Source: Catenibacterium mitsuokai (GTDB lineage Bacteria > Bacillota_I > Bacilli_A > Erysipelotrichales > Coprobacillaceae). From it: a stretch of 64,000 nucleotides of DNA. A program made the position numbers and the translations under genes. Each line of letters starts with the position of its first letter. The stretch's first letter is position 1. Of this stretch, positions 51,801-61,851 are shown in pieces. Below the pieces are notes generated by a model. The model worked only from the letters and a program-made list of their open reading frames with translations, searched no databases and was not told where the DNA came from. The stretch spans positions 586,001 to 650,000 of the forward strand of contig NZ_CP102271.1 of the NCBI RefSeq assembly GCF_025148785.1, given 5' to 3'.

Positions 51801-54800
51801 AGAAGAGATTTTATTGGAAAACCGTCTTTAAGAACATCAGTCAGTCAAAAGGACGTTTTTTCTCCATCTTTATGATTATCTTCTTAGGGGCAGCTGTCTT
51901 TTCAGGACTTAGAAATACCCCTTATACAATGGCTGCAAGTGCTGACGCTTATTTAAATAGTCATAACTATGCGGATCTCACTTATATTGCGACACTTGGC
52001 TTTTCTGATGAAGATGTCGCAAAGGTAAGAAAACTTAAGGGTATAAAGAAAGTAGTGCCATGCTACCAGTTTGATGCTTTATTTGCGCATAAAGATGGTA
52101 AATCAGGCGTTACTGTGTACTCACAGGAAAAATATGAAAAATCGATGCTGGATCGTCCTGAACTATTAAAGGGACGTTATCCTAAAAAAGAGAATGAATG
52201 TATTATTGATGTTAATCTTGGTAAATATAATTACAAGCTGGGACATACAATTGAACTTTCTAATGATAATGGTACAAAGACGTATAAGATTGTAGGTATT
52301 GTGAATGATCCTCGTTATATTAGTAATGTTGACCGTGGGACTAATACACTAGGTGATGGTACCAACAGTGGGTTTGTCGAAGTATTAAATGAAGGGGCAA
52401 GAGAACTTGGCTTAAATAAGAAGGTGGCTGAGTTAAGAAATAATGATCATCTTTATACTTCTTTACTTGTAGATGTAGAAGGTACAGAGAAGTACAATAT
52501 GTTTACATCTGATTATGATAATCTAATTGAAACAGTGAACACACGTGTTAAGAGTATGTTATCTGAAGAAATGAGTGATCAATATGACCAATTAACAGGT
52601 GATATGCAGTCGCAGCTTGATGACGCAAAGAAACAGTATGAAGAAGGATATCAGGAATATAAACGCAATCTTGATTCTTTTAATAGTCAGATTTCTCAAG
52701 GCAAGATCAAGTTAGCTGAAGCACGTATTCAGTTTTATGAACAAAAGAAAGTTTATCTGAAGAAAGCAGCTCAGGTCAGCAATGCGACACAGCAGGCTTA
52801 TAATGAAACTAAGAAAATAGATCAGGAAATCAAGGCACTTCATGATTCTATTAAAGATACTTTAGGAAATATCAAGGATAAGGATTCTGCTCAGGATGCT
52901 TTCACAAAGATCTTGAATGACTTGAATGAAAACTTGAATAACTTCAATAATAAGCTTCAAGGTGTAGGTCAGTTATTAGAAGGACGAATTCAGTTAGAAA
53001 AAGCACAATCTCAATTAGATGAAGCGGAAGCAGAACTTAATATCCAGCAAAGCAGGCTTGAAGTGACAGAAAATAATGCGAAAGTACAGCTTAATGCTGC
53101 TAAGGAGCAATTAGATGCTGCAAAAGCACAGATTGACCAAGCACAGCAGCAACTAAACCAGATTCCAAAAGGTGTTCTTTATTCACTCACTAAAAATGAA
53201 AATGTGGGTATTGCCTCTTATGAATCTTATAAGCAGGCGATTGCCTCAATTGCAGAAGTATTCCCATTGATCTTCTTCCTAGTTGCCGCTTTAGTATCAT
53301 TGACTACTATGACACGTATGATAGAAGAACAGAGAAGCTATTGTGGAACATTAAGAGCACTTGGCTACAGCAAGCAGGATGTCATTATGCAATATATAGT
53401 TTATGCATTCCTAGCAACATTCTTTGCCTGCATTTTAGGTATCCTTGCAGGAAATCAGGTTTTCCCTCGTATTATCTATTTTTTGTTCACGTATCTAATG
53501 TATGGAATGAATCAATCAACTGTTCTTGTACAGAAATGGTCTATCTCACTTATGACTGTTCTTATTTCTGTAGGTGTCACACTACTTGCAACATTAAGTG
53601 TCTGTCTTCAGGAACTTGTGTCTACACCATCTGTTTTAATGCGTCCTAAAGCACCTAAGGCAGGTAAGAGAATTCTAATGGAACGTATGCCTTTTATCTG
53701 GAAACGTCTGAACTTCAATCAGAAGGTGACAATGAGAAACTTATTCCGTTATAAGAAACGTTTCTGGATGTCTGTGATTGGTATTGCGGGATGTACAGCA
53801 CTCATTATGCTAGGGTTTGGTGTAAAGAATAGTGTTTCTGACATTATTCCTTCACAATATGAAGAAGTCTATAAATATGATGCATTAATCAAACTTAATA
53901 GTGATGTGGAAGATACAAAGAAAGTAGAAAACAAGATTAAGCGTATTGAAGGTGTACATAATTTAACGGGTGCTTATCGTCAGAATGTTACAGTACTTGG
54001 TAATAGTGAAGATTACTATAGTACGATGATTGTTTATGATAATGCGGATGAAATCAAGAACTTCATCAACTTCAACGATTATAAGACAAAAAAGAAGATT
54101 ATTTTAAGTGATGATGGTGTTGTCATTTCCCAGAAGCTGGCTGAAAAGCTAGGCGTGAAAAAAGGAGAGAATATGACATTCTCTTATGACAATACAAAAT
54201 ATACAGTGAAGGTCTCTAACATAGTACAGCAGTACGTCAGTCATCAAGTTTATATGAGTAAGACATTCTATGAAAATCTGACTGGTATGAAATCATCTGC
54301 CTCTATTCTTTATGTTGATATGAATACGAAGAAGTCCAATATCAAGACATTAAAGAACTACCTAGATCATCATAATATTGGCAGTATGGAGCGACTTACA
54401 GCTTCACTCGATGAATTCCAGCAGAGAATGTCTTCGCTCAATATTATTGTTGCAATATTATCAGGATGTGCTGCATTATTATGTTTCATCGTTCTTTATA
54501 ACTTGACTAATATTAATATTGGTGAACGTAAAGGTGAAATTGCGACAATTAAGGTATTAGGATTCCGTCGAAAAGAATATTGTGACTATATCTTTAGAGA
54601 AAATATCATTCTTTCTCTTATTGGAGCATCATTGGGTATGTTCTTTGGCTATTTCCTTCATCGTTTTGTAGTATTAACGGTAGAAATGGACAATATGTTA
54701 TTTATCCGTACAATGCCGCCTTATATCTATTTAATTGCATTTGGCATGACAGTAGGCTTTACGATTATCATCAATTTAGCTATGCGTCATATACTTGATC

Positions 54801-54838
54801 AGGTGGATATGGTTGAGTCTTTAAAATCAATTGAATAA
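51794..54838 (+). CDS. FtsX/MacB-type ABC transporter permease
   Basis: A 1014-aa permease. An N-terminal helix, an extracellular domain with a long coiled coil (about residues 260-470, with runs such as QLDEAEAELNIQQSRLEV), a first FtsX block of three helices (about 495-610), a second extracellular domain and a final FtsX block (about 890-1005). Mechanotransmission or export type; the substrate is not visible. An unusual neighbour for rplK. Confidence 0.88.
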   Translation: MVKKRFYWKTVFKNISQSKGRFFSIFMIIFLGAAVFSGLRNTPYTMAASADAYLNSHNYADLTYIATLGFSDEDVAKVRKLKGIKKVVPCYQFDALFAHKDGKSGVTVYSQEKYEKSMLDRPELLKGRYPKKENECIIDVNLGKYNYKLGHTIELSNDNGTKTYKIVGIVNDPRYISNVDRGTNTLGDGTNSGFVEVLNEGARELGLNKKVAELRNNDHLYTSLLVDVEGTEKYNMFTSDYDNLIETVNTRVKSMLSEEMSDQYDQLTGDMQSQLDDAKKQYEEGYQEYKRNLDSFNSQISQGKIKLAEARIQFYEQKKVYLKKAAQVSNATQQAYNETKKIDQEIKALHDSIKDTLGNIKDKDSAQDAFTKILNDLNENLNNFNNKLQGVGQLLEGRIQLEKAQSQLDEAEAELNIQQSRLEVTENNAKVQLNAAKEQLDAAKAQIDQAQQQLNQIPKGVLYSLTKNENVGIASYESYKQAIASIAEVFPLIFFLVAALVSLTTMTRMIEEQRSYCGTLRALGYSKQDVIMQYIVYAFLATFFACILGILAGNQVFPRIIYFLFTYLMYGMNQSTVLVQKWSISLMTVLISVGVTLLATLSVCLQELVSTPSVLMRPKAPKAGKRILMERMPFIWKRLNFNQKVTMRNLFRYKKRFWMSVIGIAGCTALIMLGFGVKNSVSDIIPSQYEEVYKYDALIKLNSDVEDTKKVENKIKRIEGVHNLTGAYRQNVTVLGNSEDYYSTMIVYDNADEIKNFINFNDYKTKKKIILSDDGVVISQKLAEKLGVKKGENMTFSYDNTKYTVKVSNIVQQYVSHQVYMSKTFYENLTGMKSSASILYVDMNTKKSNIKTLKNYLDHHNIGSMERLTASLDEFQQRMSSLNIIVAILSGCAALLCFIVLYNLTNINIGERKGEIATIKVLGFRRKEYCDYIFRENIILSLIGASLGMFFGYFLHRFVVLTVEMDNMLFIRTMPPYIYLIAFGMTVGFTIIINLAMRHILDQVDMVESLKSIE

Positions 54839-54864
54839 AAAAGTTAAAAAAAATTAAAAAAGCA

Positions 54865-54892
54865 TTGATTTTTGCTTTGTATTATGTATAAT
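54865..54892 (+). promoter_or_regulatory. Promoter of rplK
   Basis: TTGATT (54865-54870), 16-bp spacer, TATAAT (54887-54892), 90 bp before the rplK start. Confidence 0.65.
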
Positions 54893-54900
54893 TGTTAATC

Positions 54901-54958
54901 GACGCATGGCGTCAAATGCGTGGGAGGGCTTCGGCCCAAACGAACCACAGCACGGACA
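54901..54958 (+). promoter_or_regulatory. Ribosomal-protein leader before rplK
   Basis: GACGC-ATG-GCGTC hairpin, then GTGGGAGGGCTTCGGCCC ... ACCAC (54920-54948). The GTGGGAGG ... ACCAC pattern returns before rplA, so both are likely binding sites for L1 (or L11) in autogenous control. Confidence 0.6.
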
Positions 54959-54981
54959 ATATTTTAATGGAGGTGTGTACC

Positions 54982-55410
54982 GTGGCAAATAATGGTAAAA
55001 AAGTAGTAAGAATTATGAAGATCCAGTTCCCAGCAGGTGGTGCTAAACCAGGACCAGCTTTAGCAGGTGCAGGAATTCAGATGCCAAAATTCTGTACAGC
55101 ATTCAACGATCAGACTAAAGATCGTCATGGTGAAACTGTACCAGTAGTTTTGACTGTTTATGAAGACAAGAGCTTTGATTTCGTATTAAAGACAGCTCCA
55201 GCTGCTGAAATGATCAAGAAGGCTTGTGGTATCAAGAAAGCTGCAAGTGATTCAAAGCAGACTGTTGCTACTCTAAGTGCTGACAAGTTAAAGGAAATCG
55301 CAGAATACAAAATGCCAGACCTTAACGCTAATGATTTAGAAGCAGCAATGAAAATCGTTGCTGGAACAGCACGTAACATGGGTGTCAAAGTAGAAGGCTT
55401 AGACGCTTAA
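54982..55410 (+). CDS. rplK: 50S ribosomal protein L11
   Basis: A 142-aa protein of the GTPase-associated centre. GTG start after GGAGGTGTGT gives MANNGKKVVRIMKIQ; AGGAKPGPALAGAGIQMPKF is the L11 signature. The longer upstream frame crosses the leader and is not coding. Confidence 0.95.
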   Translation: MANNGKKVVRIMKIQFPAGGAKPGPALAGAGIQMPKFCTAFNDQTKDRHGETVPVVLTVYEDKSFDFVLKTAPAAEMIKKACGIKKAASDSKQTVATLSADKLKEIAEYKMPDLNANDLEAAMKIVAGTARNMGVKVEGLDA

Positions 55411-55449
55411 TTAATTAGCAATCTGATGGAGTTGAATTCCGTCATTACA

Positions 55450-55474
55450 GTGGGAGGTCTATCCGTTAAGACCA
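55450..55474 (+). promoter_or_regulatory. L1-type RNA site between rplK and rplA
   Basis: GTGGGAGGTC (55450-55459) faces GACCAC (55469-55474), the same pattern as in the rplK leader. The rplA ribosome site GGAGG follows within 10 nt. Confidence 0.55.
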
Positions 55475-55491
55475 CTTAAGGAGGAAAGAAA

Positions 55492-56172
55492 ATGTCAAAA
55501 AAAGGAAAGAAATATGTAGAAGTTGCTAAGCAGATTGAAGCTGGCAAGCTATATTCAATCGAAGAAGCAATTGAATTAGTTAAGAAGACTACTACTGCTA
55601 AATTCGATGCAAGTGTTGATGTTGTGTTCAAGTTAAATCTTGATACTAGACATGCAGATCAGCAGTTACGTGGAGCTATCGTGCTTCCTAACGGAACTGG
55701 TAAAACAAAGAGAGTTTGTGTTATCGCTGAAGGTCCAAAGGCTGAAGAAGCTAAAAACGCTGGTGCTGACGTAGTTGGCGGCCAGGATATCTTAGATGAA
55801 ATCGCTAAGGGATGGTTAGAGTTCGATGTTATGATCGCTACTCCTGATCAGATGCCTAAGCTTGGTAGATTAGGACGTATTTTAGGTCCTAAGGGATTAA
55901 TGCCTAACCCTAAGACTGGTACAGTAACTATGGATGTTGCTAAAGCAGTTAATGAATCTAAAGGCGGTAAAGTTAATTATAGAACTGATAAAGATGGTAA
56001 CGTACATCTTCCAATCGGTCGTGTATCATTCGACAGCGCTAAGCTAGTTGAAAACTATGAAGCTATCCATGCTTTATTATTAAGAATGAGACCTTCAGTA
56101 GTTAAGGGAACTTACGTTAAGAACTGCGTAGTTTCATCTACAATGGGTCCAGCAGTAAAAGTTGCTGCTTAA
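55492..56172 (+). CDS. rplA: 50S ribosomal protein L1
   Basis: A 226-aa protein of the L1 stalk and translational repressor. [20 protein letters not shown] at the start and [20 protein letters not shown] in the middle. Family length; GGAGG precedes it. Confidence 0.97.
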   Translation: MSKKGKKYVEVAKQIEAGKLYSIEEAIELVKKTTTAKFDASVDVVFKLNLDTRHADQQLRGAIVLPNGTGKTKRVCVIAEGPKAEEAKNAGADVVGGQDILDEIAKGWLEFDVMIATPDQMPKLGRLGRILGPKGLMPNPKTGTVTMDVAKAVNESKGGKVNYRTDKDGNVHLPIGRVSFDSAKLVENYEAIHALLLRMRPSVVKGTYVKNCVVSSTMGPAVKVAA

Positions 56173-56180
56173 TTATTAAT

Positions 56181-56290
56181 GCCGCAATCAATATACCGTA
56201 GACAGTAACTGACGCAAGTCTCAATTTGTTACCGAGGGATATTGTCATGTATGAATGACAAACTCCTAGGTAATCTAGGAGTTTTTATAT
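56181..56290 (+). promoter_or_regulatory. L10 leader (rplJL autoregulatory RNA)
   Basis: ACCGTAGACAGTAACTGACGC and TACCGAGG are hallmarks of the L10-binding leader. An intrinsic-terminator-like hairpin follows (AACTCCTAG/CTAGGAGTT, 56261-56283, then T4), as in Bacillus attenuation. Confidence 0.85.
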
Positions 56291-56333
56291 AACGAGTATA
56301 TTGTTGCAATAAAATTTTTATGGAGGTGTAACA

Positions 56334-56876
56334 ATGGCTAACGAAAAAGTATTAGTCGCTAAACAGGCAGTCATCGACGAAATCGCTGATAAGTTAACTA
56401 ACGCTCAGTCAGTAGTAGTTGCTGAATACCGTGGCTTAACTGTTGATGAAGTTACTGAACTTCGTCGTGCTTTAAGAGCTGAAAACGTTGAACTTAAAGT
56501 TTATAAGAACAAATTAGCTCTTCGTGCTACAGAAGCTTGTGGTAAGCAGGAATTAGATGAATTCTTAACTGGTCCAAACGCTATTGCATTTGGTCATGAT
56601 GACGCTGTTGCTCCAGCTAGAGTACTAGCAAAATTTGCTAAGGATCACGAAGCTCTTGTAATCAAGACTGCAATCGTTGAAGGCAAATTATTGAGCAAAG
56701 AAGAAGTTATGGAACTTTCAAAGTTACCAAACAAAGAAGGTATGTTATCAATGTTATTGGCTTGCTTAAAGGCACCAGTATCAAAAGTTGCTAGAGCTGT
56801 TAAGGCTGTAGCTGACAAAGAAGCAGAAGGATCTGCAGAAGAAGCAGCTCCTGCAGAAGCAGAAGCAGCTGCTTAA
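56334..56876 (+). CDS. rplJ: 50S ribosomal protein L10
   Basis: A 180-aa stalk base protein. [20 protein letters not shown] and [10 protein letters not shown] are typical. The C-terminus ends in an Ala/Glu-rich tail after the L7/L12-binding helix. GGAGGTG upstream. Confidence 0.96.
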   Translation: MANEKVLVAKQAVIDEIADKLTNAQSVVVAEYRGLTVDEVTELRRALRAENVELKVYKNKLALRATEACGKQELDEFLTGPNAIAFGHDDAVAPARVLAKFAKDHEALVIKTAIVEGKLLSKEEVMELSKLPNKEGMLSMLLACLKAPVSKVARAVKAVADKEAEGSAEEAAPAEAEAAA

Positions 56877-56901
56877 TATCGAAATAAAGGAGAATATTAA
56901 A

Positions 56902-57267
56902 ATGGCAAAGTTAACAACTGATGAAATCTTAGCTTACTTAGAAGAAGCTACAATCTTAGAATTAAATGAATTAGTAAAAGCAATCGAAGAAAAATTCGAC
57001 GTTACAGCTGCTGCTCCAGTTGCAGTTGCTGCTGCTGCTGAAGAAGAAGGACCTGCTGCTAACGTAACAGTAATCCTTAAAGAAGTTGGACCTACAAAGG
57101 TTAAAGTTATCAAGGCTGTTAGAGAAATCACTGGTTTAGGACTAGTTGATGCTAAGGGCTTAGTTGACAAGGTTCCATCTGAAATCAAGAAAGACGTACC
57201 AGCTGAAGAAGGTGCTAAGTTAAAGGAAACTTTAGAAGCTGCTGGTGCTGTTGTTGAATTAAAGTAA
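56902..57267 (+). CDS. rplL: 50S ribosomal protein L7/L12
   Basis: A 121-aa stalk protein: N-terminal dimerisation part, Ala-rich hinge (about 35-50) and globular end [20 protein letters not shown]. Followed by a strong terminator. Confidence 0.97.
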   Translation: MAKLTTDEILAYLEEATILELNELVKAIEEKFDVTAAAPVAVAAAAEEEGPAANVTVILKEVGPTKVKVIKAVREITGLGLVDAKGLVDKVPSEIKKDVPAEEGAKLKETLEAAGAVVELK

Positions 57268-57287
57268 TTTAATACAAACACAATTAT

Positions 57288-57314
57288 AAAAGCCCTATCT
57301 TAGGGCTTTTTTCT
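57288..57314 (+). terminator. Terminator of rplJL
   Basis: AAAAGCCCTA and TAGGGCTTTT pair perfectly around TCT, then T-run. Confidence 0.9.
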
Positions 57315-57328
57315 TATGAGGAATGAGA

Positions 57329-57916
57329 ATGTCACACTATTATACAAATGATGAAATAGAAAGCAGACCTTCAATGATTCATTTTGATTTTCAAGGACAT
57401 TCTATTGACTTTCATAGTGACCGTGGTGTTTTCTCTAAGGATAGTGTAGATTTCGGTTCAAGAACTCTACTTGACACCGTTAATCTAGAAGGTGTAAAAT
57501 CAGTATTAGATGTTGGGTGTGGATATGGTGCATTAAGTATCAGCCTGAAGATGGTTTATCCAGATGTGACATTTGATATGGTAGATGTTAACAGACGTGC
57601 AATGGATCTTGCTAAACGCACAATTGAAGATTATCATCTTGAAGATATGCATGTTTATGAAAGTAATGCATATGATCAAGTAGAGAAGACATTTGATATG
57701 ATCATCTCTAATCCGCCAATTCGTGCAGGCAAGAATGTTGTGACAACTATTCTTAAAGAAAGTTATTCACACTTAAATAAGAATGGTCGCCTTGTGATTG
57801 TAATTCAAAAGAAACAGGGTGCACCAAGCGCTAAGAAATGCATGGAAGAAGTTTTTGGAAATGCGGAAATATTGAAGCGAAATAAAGGCTATTATATAAT
57901 TCAATCAATTAAATAA
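57329..57916 (+). CDS. Class I SAM-dependent methyltransferase (RsmC-like)
   Basis: A 195-aa enzyme: [16 protein letters not shown] (motif I) and [11 protein letters not shown] (N-P-P-x, typical of RsmC-type N2-guanine methyltransferases). The start at 57329 is set by GAGGA 6 nt upstream. In Bacillus this gene (ybxB) also lies between rplL and rpoB. Confidence 0.9.
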   Translation: MSHYYTNDEIESRPSMIHFDFQGHSIDFHSDRGVFSKDSVDFGSRTLLDTVNLEGVKSVLDVGCGYGALSISLKMVYPDVTFDMVDVNRRAMDLAKRTIEDYHLEDMHVYESNAYDQVEKTFDMIISNPPIRAGKNVVTTILKESYSHLNKNGRLVIVIQKKQGAPSAKKCMEEVFGNAEILKRNKGYYIIQSIK

Positions 57917-57924
57917 TGATAATT

Positions 57925-57952
57925 AGGGAAATTGTACAAATTTCCCTTTTTG
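57925..57952 (+). terminator. Terminator before rpoB
   Basis: AGGGAAATT and AATTTCCCT pair around a short loop, then T5. Confidence 0.75.
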
Positions 57953-57954
57953 GG

Positions 57955-57983
57955 TTGACACAAAAGTACCCTTGTGCTAGTAT
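57955..57983 (+). promoter_or_regulatory. Promoter of rpoBC
   Basis: TTGACA (57955-57960), 17-bp spacer, TAGTAT (57978-57983). It lies about 90 bp before the rpoB start, so rpoBC can be made independently of rplJL. Confidence 0.7.
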
Positions 57984-58071
57984 ACTAAAATGCCTACTCA
58001 TGTATAAAAGCAGGTCATTTTTGACCCTTTTTAGCTTGCAGATAGAGATTAAAAAAGGAGTGGAACGGATT

Positions 58072-61000
58072 TTGGAAAAGAATGTAAGAACTGCAGAAAG
58101 CCGCATTAAGCGACGCAATTATTCTCGTATTAGTGGTTCTTTGAAACTACCTAACCTTGTCGAAATTCAGACAGATTCATTTAAGTGGTTTCAGGAAAAA
58201 GGTATAAGAGAAGTATTTGAGGATATTTATCCTATCACAAATTTTAACGACACTTTATCATTGGAGTTTGTTGACTGTCGTTTTGATGAGCCTAAATATG
58301 ATGCAGATGAAAGTAAAGAAAGAGATGCAGTCTATGCAGCTCCTTTGCGTGCTACTTTACGTCTTGTAAACAAGAAAACTGGAGAAATCAAGACAAGTGA
58401 AGTATTTATGGGTGATTTCCCATTAATGACAGATTCAGGTACATTTGTTGTTAATGGTGCAGAACGTGTTATCGTTTCACAGTTAGTTCGTTCTCCAGGA
58501 GCTTATTTTGGTAATGGAACAGACAAGATTGGTAAGACTGTCTTCAATGGACAGGTTATCCCATCTCGTGGTACTTGGCTTGAATTTGAAAATGATGCCA
58601 AGGATGTTCTAAATGTTCGTATTGACCGTCAGAAGAAGATTCCAGGTACTATTCTTTTACGTGCTCTAGGACTTTCTTCAAATGAAGATATTATTGAAGT
58701 TTTCGGAGAACACCAGTTCCTCTACAATACATTTGAAAAGGATCCAACACATAACACTGATGATGCGTTGATGGAAATTTATAGTAAATTGAGACCAGGT
58801 GAACCAGCTACTTTAGATGGTGCTAACTCTTTACTATTTGCGCGTTTCTTCGATCCAAAGCGTTATGATTTAGCAAAAGCAGGTCGTTTTAAGCTTCGTA
58901 AGAAATTAAGCTTATTAGATCGTATTGCTGATCGTGTTCTTGCTGAAGATGTTGTTGACGTTGATGGTAACGTTGTAATGACAGAAGGTACTAAGATCAC
59001 TAAAGATAAACTAGAAATCTTAAAGCCTGTATTTGAAGCAGGTGCACATACAAGAGAAATCAAAACAAATGAAAATATGCATTCTAACCACACTATTCAG
59101 GTTTTAGATGTATATACAGATGAATCAAAATCTATCAAGATGAGAGTAATCGGTACTGATCTTTCACTAGATAGTAAGTTTGTCACTATTTCAGACTTTA
59201 TTGCTGCATATTCTTATATGCTTAACCTTGTTGATATCTATGATTCTCAGGACTTAGCAGCTGAAGACAGAGTGTCTTTAATGAGCCGCATTGGTTTATT
59301 AGATGATATCGACCATTTAGGTAATAGACGTGTTAGAACTGTTGGGGAATTAGTTCAGAACCAGTTCCGTATCGGTTTATCACGTATGGAAAGAGTAGTT
59401 AAGGAAAGAATGTCTTTAGCTGAAGATGATTCTATGACTCCACAGTCATTAACAAACATTCGTCCATTAACTGCTGCAATCAAAGAATTCTTTGCAAGTT
59501 CACAGTTATCTCAGTTCATGGACCAGATTAACCCACTTGCCGAATTAACAAATAAGAGACGTCTTTCTGCCTTAGGTCCTGGTGGTTTATCAAGAGATCG
59601 TGCAGGTTATGAAGTACGAGACGTCCATCCATCACACTATGGTAGAATCTGTCCAATCGAAACACCAGAAGGTCCTAACATCGGGTTGATTTCTACACTT
59701 GCATCTTATGCAAAAGTAAATGAATATGGATTTATTGAAACTCCATATCGTAAAGTAAATAACTGCGTTATTGATGAAGATGATATTCGTTATTTAACAG
59801 CCGATGAAGAAAAGAACTATATTATTGCCCAGGCAAAAGTTAAGACTGATGAAAATGACCGTATCATTGATGAACAGGTTATTTCACGTCATTTAGGTGA
59901 AAACATCATGGCTAAGCCAGAAGAAATCGACTTCATTGATATTTCACCTAAACAGATCGTATCAGTAGCATCTTCATGTATCCCATTCTTGGAAAACGAT
60001 GATGCGACTCGTGCCCTTATGGGATGTAACATGCAGAGACAGGCTGTACCTCTATTAAATCCACATGCTCCTTATGTAGGAACAGGTATGGAGTTCCAGG
60101 CTGCAAGAGACTCAGGTGCTGCAGTTGTTGCGAAAGAAGAAGGAACTGTTAAATATGTTGACGCTAAGAAGATCATCGTTGAAGGTGAAAGCGGCGAAAA
60201 GACATATAAGTTATTAAAGTTCACTGTATCTAATGCTGGTACATGTATCAACCATCGTCCAATTGTTATGGCTGGTGATCATGTTCTTAAGGGTCAGGTT
60301 CTTGCTGATGGACCAGCTATGGAACAGGGTGAATTAGCATTAGGACAGAACGTTCTTGTAGGTTTCATGACATGGAATGGTTATAACTACGAAGATGCTG
60401 TCATCATGAATGAAAAGCTTGTTAAAGAAGATTACTATACTTCTATCCACATTCAGGAATATACAATTGAATGTCGTGATACTAAGTTAGGCCCTGAAGA
60501 AATTACTAGAGATATTCCTAACGTAGGTGAAGATGCACGTTCTAACTTAGACGAAAACGGTATTATCCGCGTTGGTGCTGAAGTTAAGGAAGGCGACATC
60601 TTAGTTGGTAAAGTAACTCCTAAGGGACAGGCAGAATTATCTGCAGAAGAAAAACTATTATTAGCTATCTTTGGTGAAAAATCGAGAGAAGTTAAAGATA
60701 ACTCATTAAGAGTACCACATGGTGGTTCTGGTATCGTTCATCGTATCAGAGTATTTACTCGTAGAGGTAAAGATAGAAAAACTGAAAATAAGTATGGTGA
60801 AGCAAACTCACTTGCTTATAAGGAAGTTGAAAGAGACGATTTACAGCCAGGTGTAAATAAAGTTATCAAAGTATATATCGTTCAGAAGCGTAAGATTTCT
60901 GAAGGGGATAAGATGTCAGGTAGACACGGTAACAAGGGTGTCATCTCTAAGATTTTACCAACAGAAGATATGCCTCACTTACAGGACGGTACTCCACTTG

Positions 61001-61851
61001 ATATCATGCTTAACCCATTAGGTGTACCATCTCGTATGAACATCGGTCAGGTATTAGAATTACACTTAGGTTATGCTGCTAGACAGTTAGGCGGTCAGTA
61101 TTTCGCAACTCCAGCCTTTGATGGTATCAATTCTAAGGACTTAGAAAATATCATGAAGGAAGCTGGTATGCCAGAAAATGGTAAACAGAAAGTTATTTCT
61201 GGTAAAACTGGTGAATATTTCGATAACGAAGTATCAGTTGGTATCATGTACATGATCAAGTTATGTCACATGGTTGATGATAAGTTACATGCAAGATCAG
61301 TTGGTCCTTACTCACTTGTTACTCAGCAGCCACTTGGTGGTAAAGCTCAGAACGGTGGTCAGAGATTCGGGGAAATGGAAGTATGGGCACTTGAAGCTTA
61401 TGGTGCAGCATATACATTACGTGAAATCTTAACAGTTAAGTCAGATGACGTTGTAGGACGTGTTAAGACTTATGAAGCAATCGTTAAGGGACAGAAGTTA
61501 CCTGAACCAGGATTACCTGAATCATTCAGAGTATTAAAGAAAGAATTACAGGCATTGGCATTAGATATTCGTCTATTAGATGATGAAGGTAATGAAATCA
61601 ATGTAGGTAATATTGAAGATGAAGATCGTCGTTTCCCTCGTTCATTCGATGCGCCTAAGAAGCCAAAAGAAGATGAAGAAAATGATGAAAAAGAAGAAAA
61701 AGAAGATGAAGAAGCTGACACTCACGAAGAATTCGTTGCCGAAGGTGAAGATGATATCGTAGAAGACAGCTTCGATGATGATGAAGCTCCAGAATCAGTC
61801 GATGATATTATCGAGGGATTATTTGGAAAAAGCGGTGAGGAGGAAGAATAA
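58072..61851 (+). CDS. rpoB: DNA-directed RNA polymerase subunit beta
   Basis: A 1259-aa core subunit. The start is taken at TTG 58072 ([20 protein letters not shown]), 11 nt after AAGGAG; GTG 58060 is in frame but touches the ribosome site. Rifampicin-region sequence [20 protein letters not shown], then [20 protein letters not shown] and [17 protein letters not shown]. The C-terminus extends into a strongly acidic tail of about 65 residues. Stop overlaps rpoC. Confidence 0.97.
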   Translation: MEKNVRTAESRIKRRNYSRISGSLKLPNLVEIQTDSFKWFQEKGIREVFEDIYPITNFNDTLSLEFVDCRFDEPKYDADESKERDAVYAAPLRATLRLVNKKTGEIKTSEVFMGDFPLMTDSGTFVVNGAERVIVSQLVRSPGAYFGNGTDKIGKTVFNGQVIPSRGTWLEFENDAKDVLNVRIDRQKKIPGTILLRALGLSSNEDIIEVFGEHQFLYNTFEKDPTHNTDDALMEIYSKLRPGEPATLDGANSLLFARFFDPKRYDLAKAGRFKLRKKLSLLDRIADRVLAEDVVDVDGNVVMTEGTKITKDKLEILKPVFEAGAHTREIKTNENMHSNHTIQVLDVYTDESKSIKMRVIGTDLSLDSKFVTISDFIAAYSYMLNLVDIYDSQDLAAEDRVSLMSRIGLLDDIDHLGNRRVRTVGELVQNQFRIGLSRMERVVKERMSLAEDDSMTPQSLTNIRPLTAAIKEFFASSQLSQFMDQINPLAELTNKRRLSALGPGGLSRDRAGYEVRDVHPSHYGRICPIETPEGPNIGLISTLASYAKVNEYGFIETPYRKVNNCVIDEDDIRYLTADEEKNYIIAQAKVKTDENDRIIDEQVISRHLGENIMAKPEEIDFIDISPKQIVSVASSCIPFLENDDATRALMGCNMQRQAVPLLNPHAPYVGTGMEFQAARDSGAAVVAKEEGTVKYVDAKKIIVEGESGEKTYKLLKFTVSNAGTCINHRPIVMAGDHVLKGQVLADGPAMEQGELALGQNVLVGFMTWNGYNYEDAVIMNEKLVKEDYYTSIHIQEYTIECRDTKLGPEEITRDIPNVGEDARSNLDENGIIRVGAEVKEGDILVGKVTPKGQAELSAEEKLLLAIFGEKSREVKDNSLRVPHGGSGIVHRIRVFTRRGKDRKTENKYGEANSLAYKEVERDDLQPGVNKVIKVYIVQKRKISEGDKMSGRHGNKGVISKILPTEDMPHLQDGTPLDIMLNPLGVPSRMNIGQVLELHLGYAARQLGGQYFATPAFDGINSKDLENIMKEAGMPENGKQKVISGKTGEYFDNEVSVGIMYMIKLCHMVDDKLHARSVGPYSLVTQQPLGGKAQNGGQRFGEMEVWALEAYGAAYTLREILTVKSDDVVGRVKTYEAIVKGQKLPEPGLPESFRVLKKELQALALDIRLLDDEGNEINVGNIEDEDRRFPRSFDAPKKPKEDEENDEKEEKEDEEADTHEEFVAEGEDDIVEDSFDDDEAPESVDDIIEGLFGKSGEEEE

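Noticed and set aside
53341-53649. 102-codon frame within the FtsX-type permease gene
   Set aside because: Out-of-frame Cys-rich translation of membrane helices, no ribosome site.
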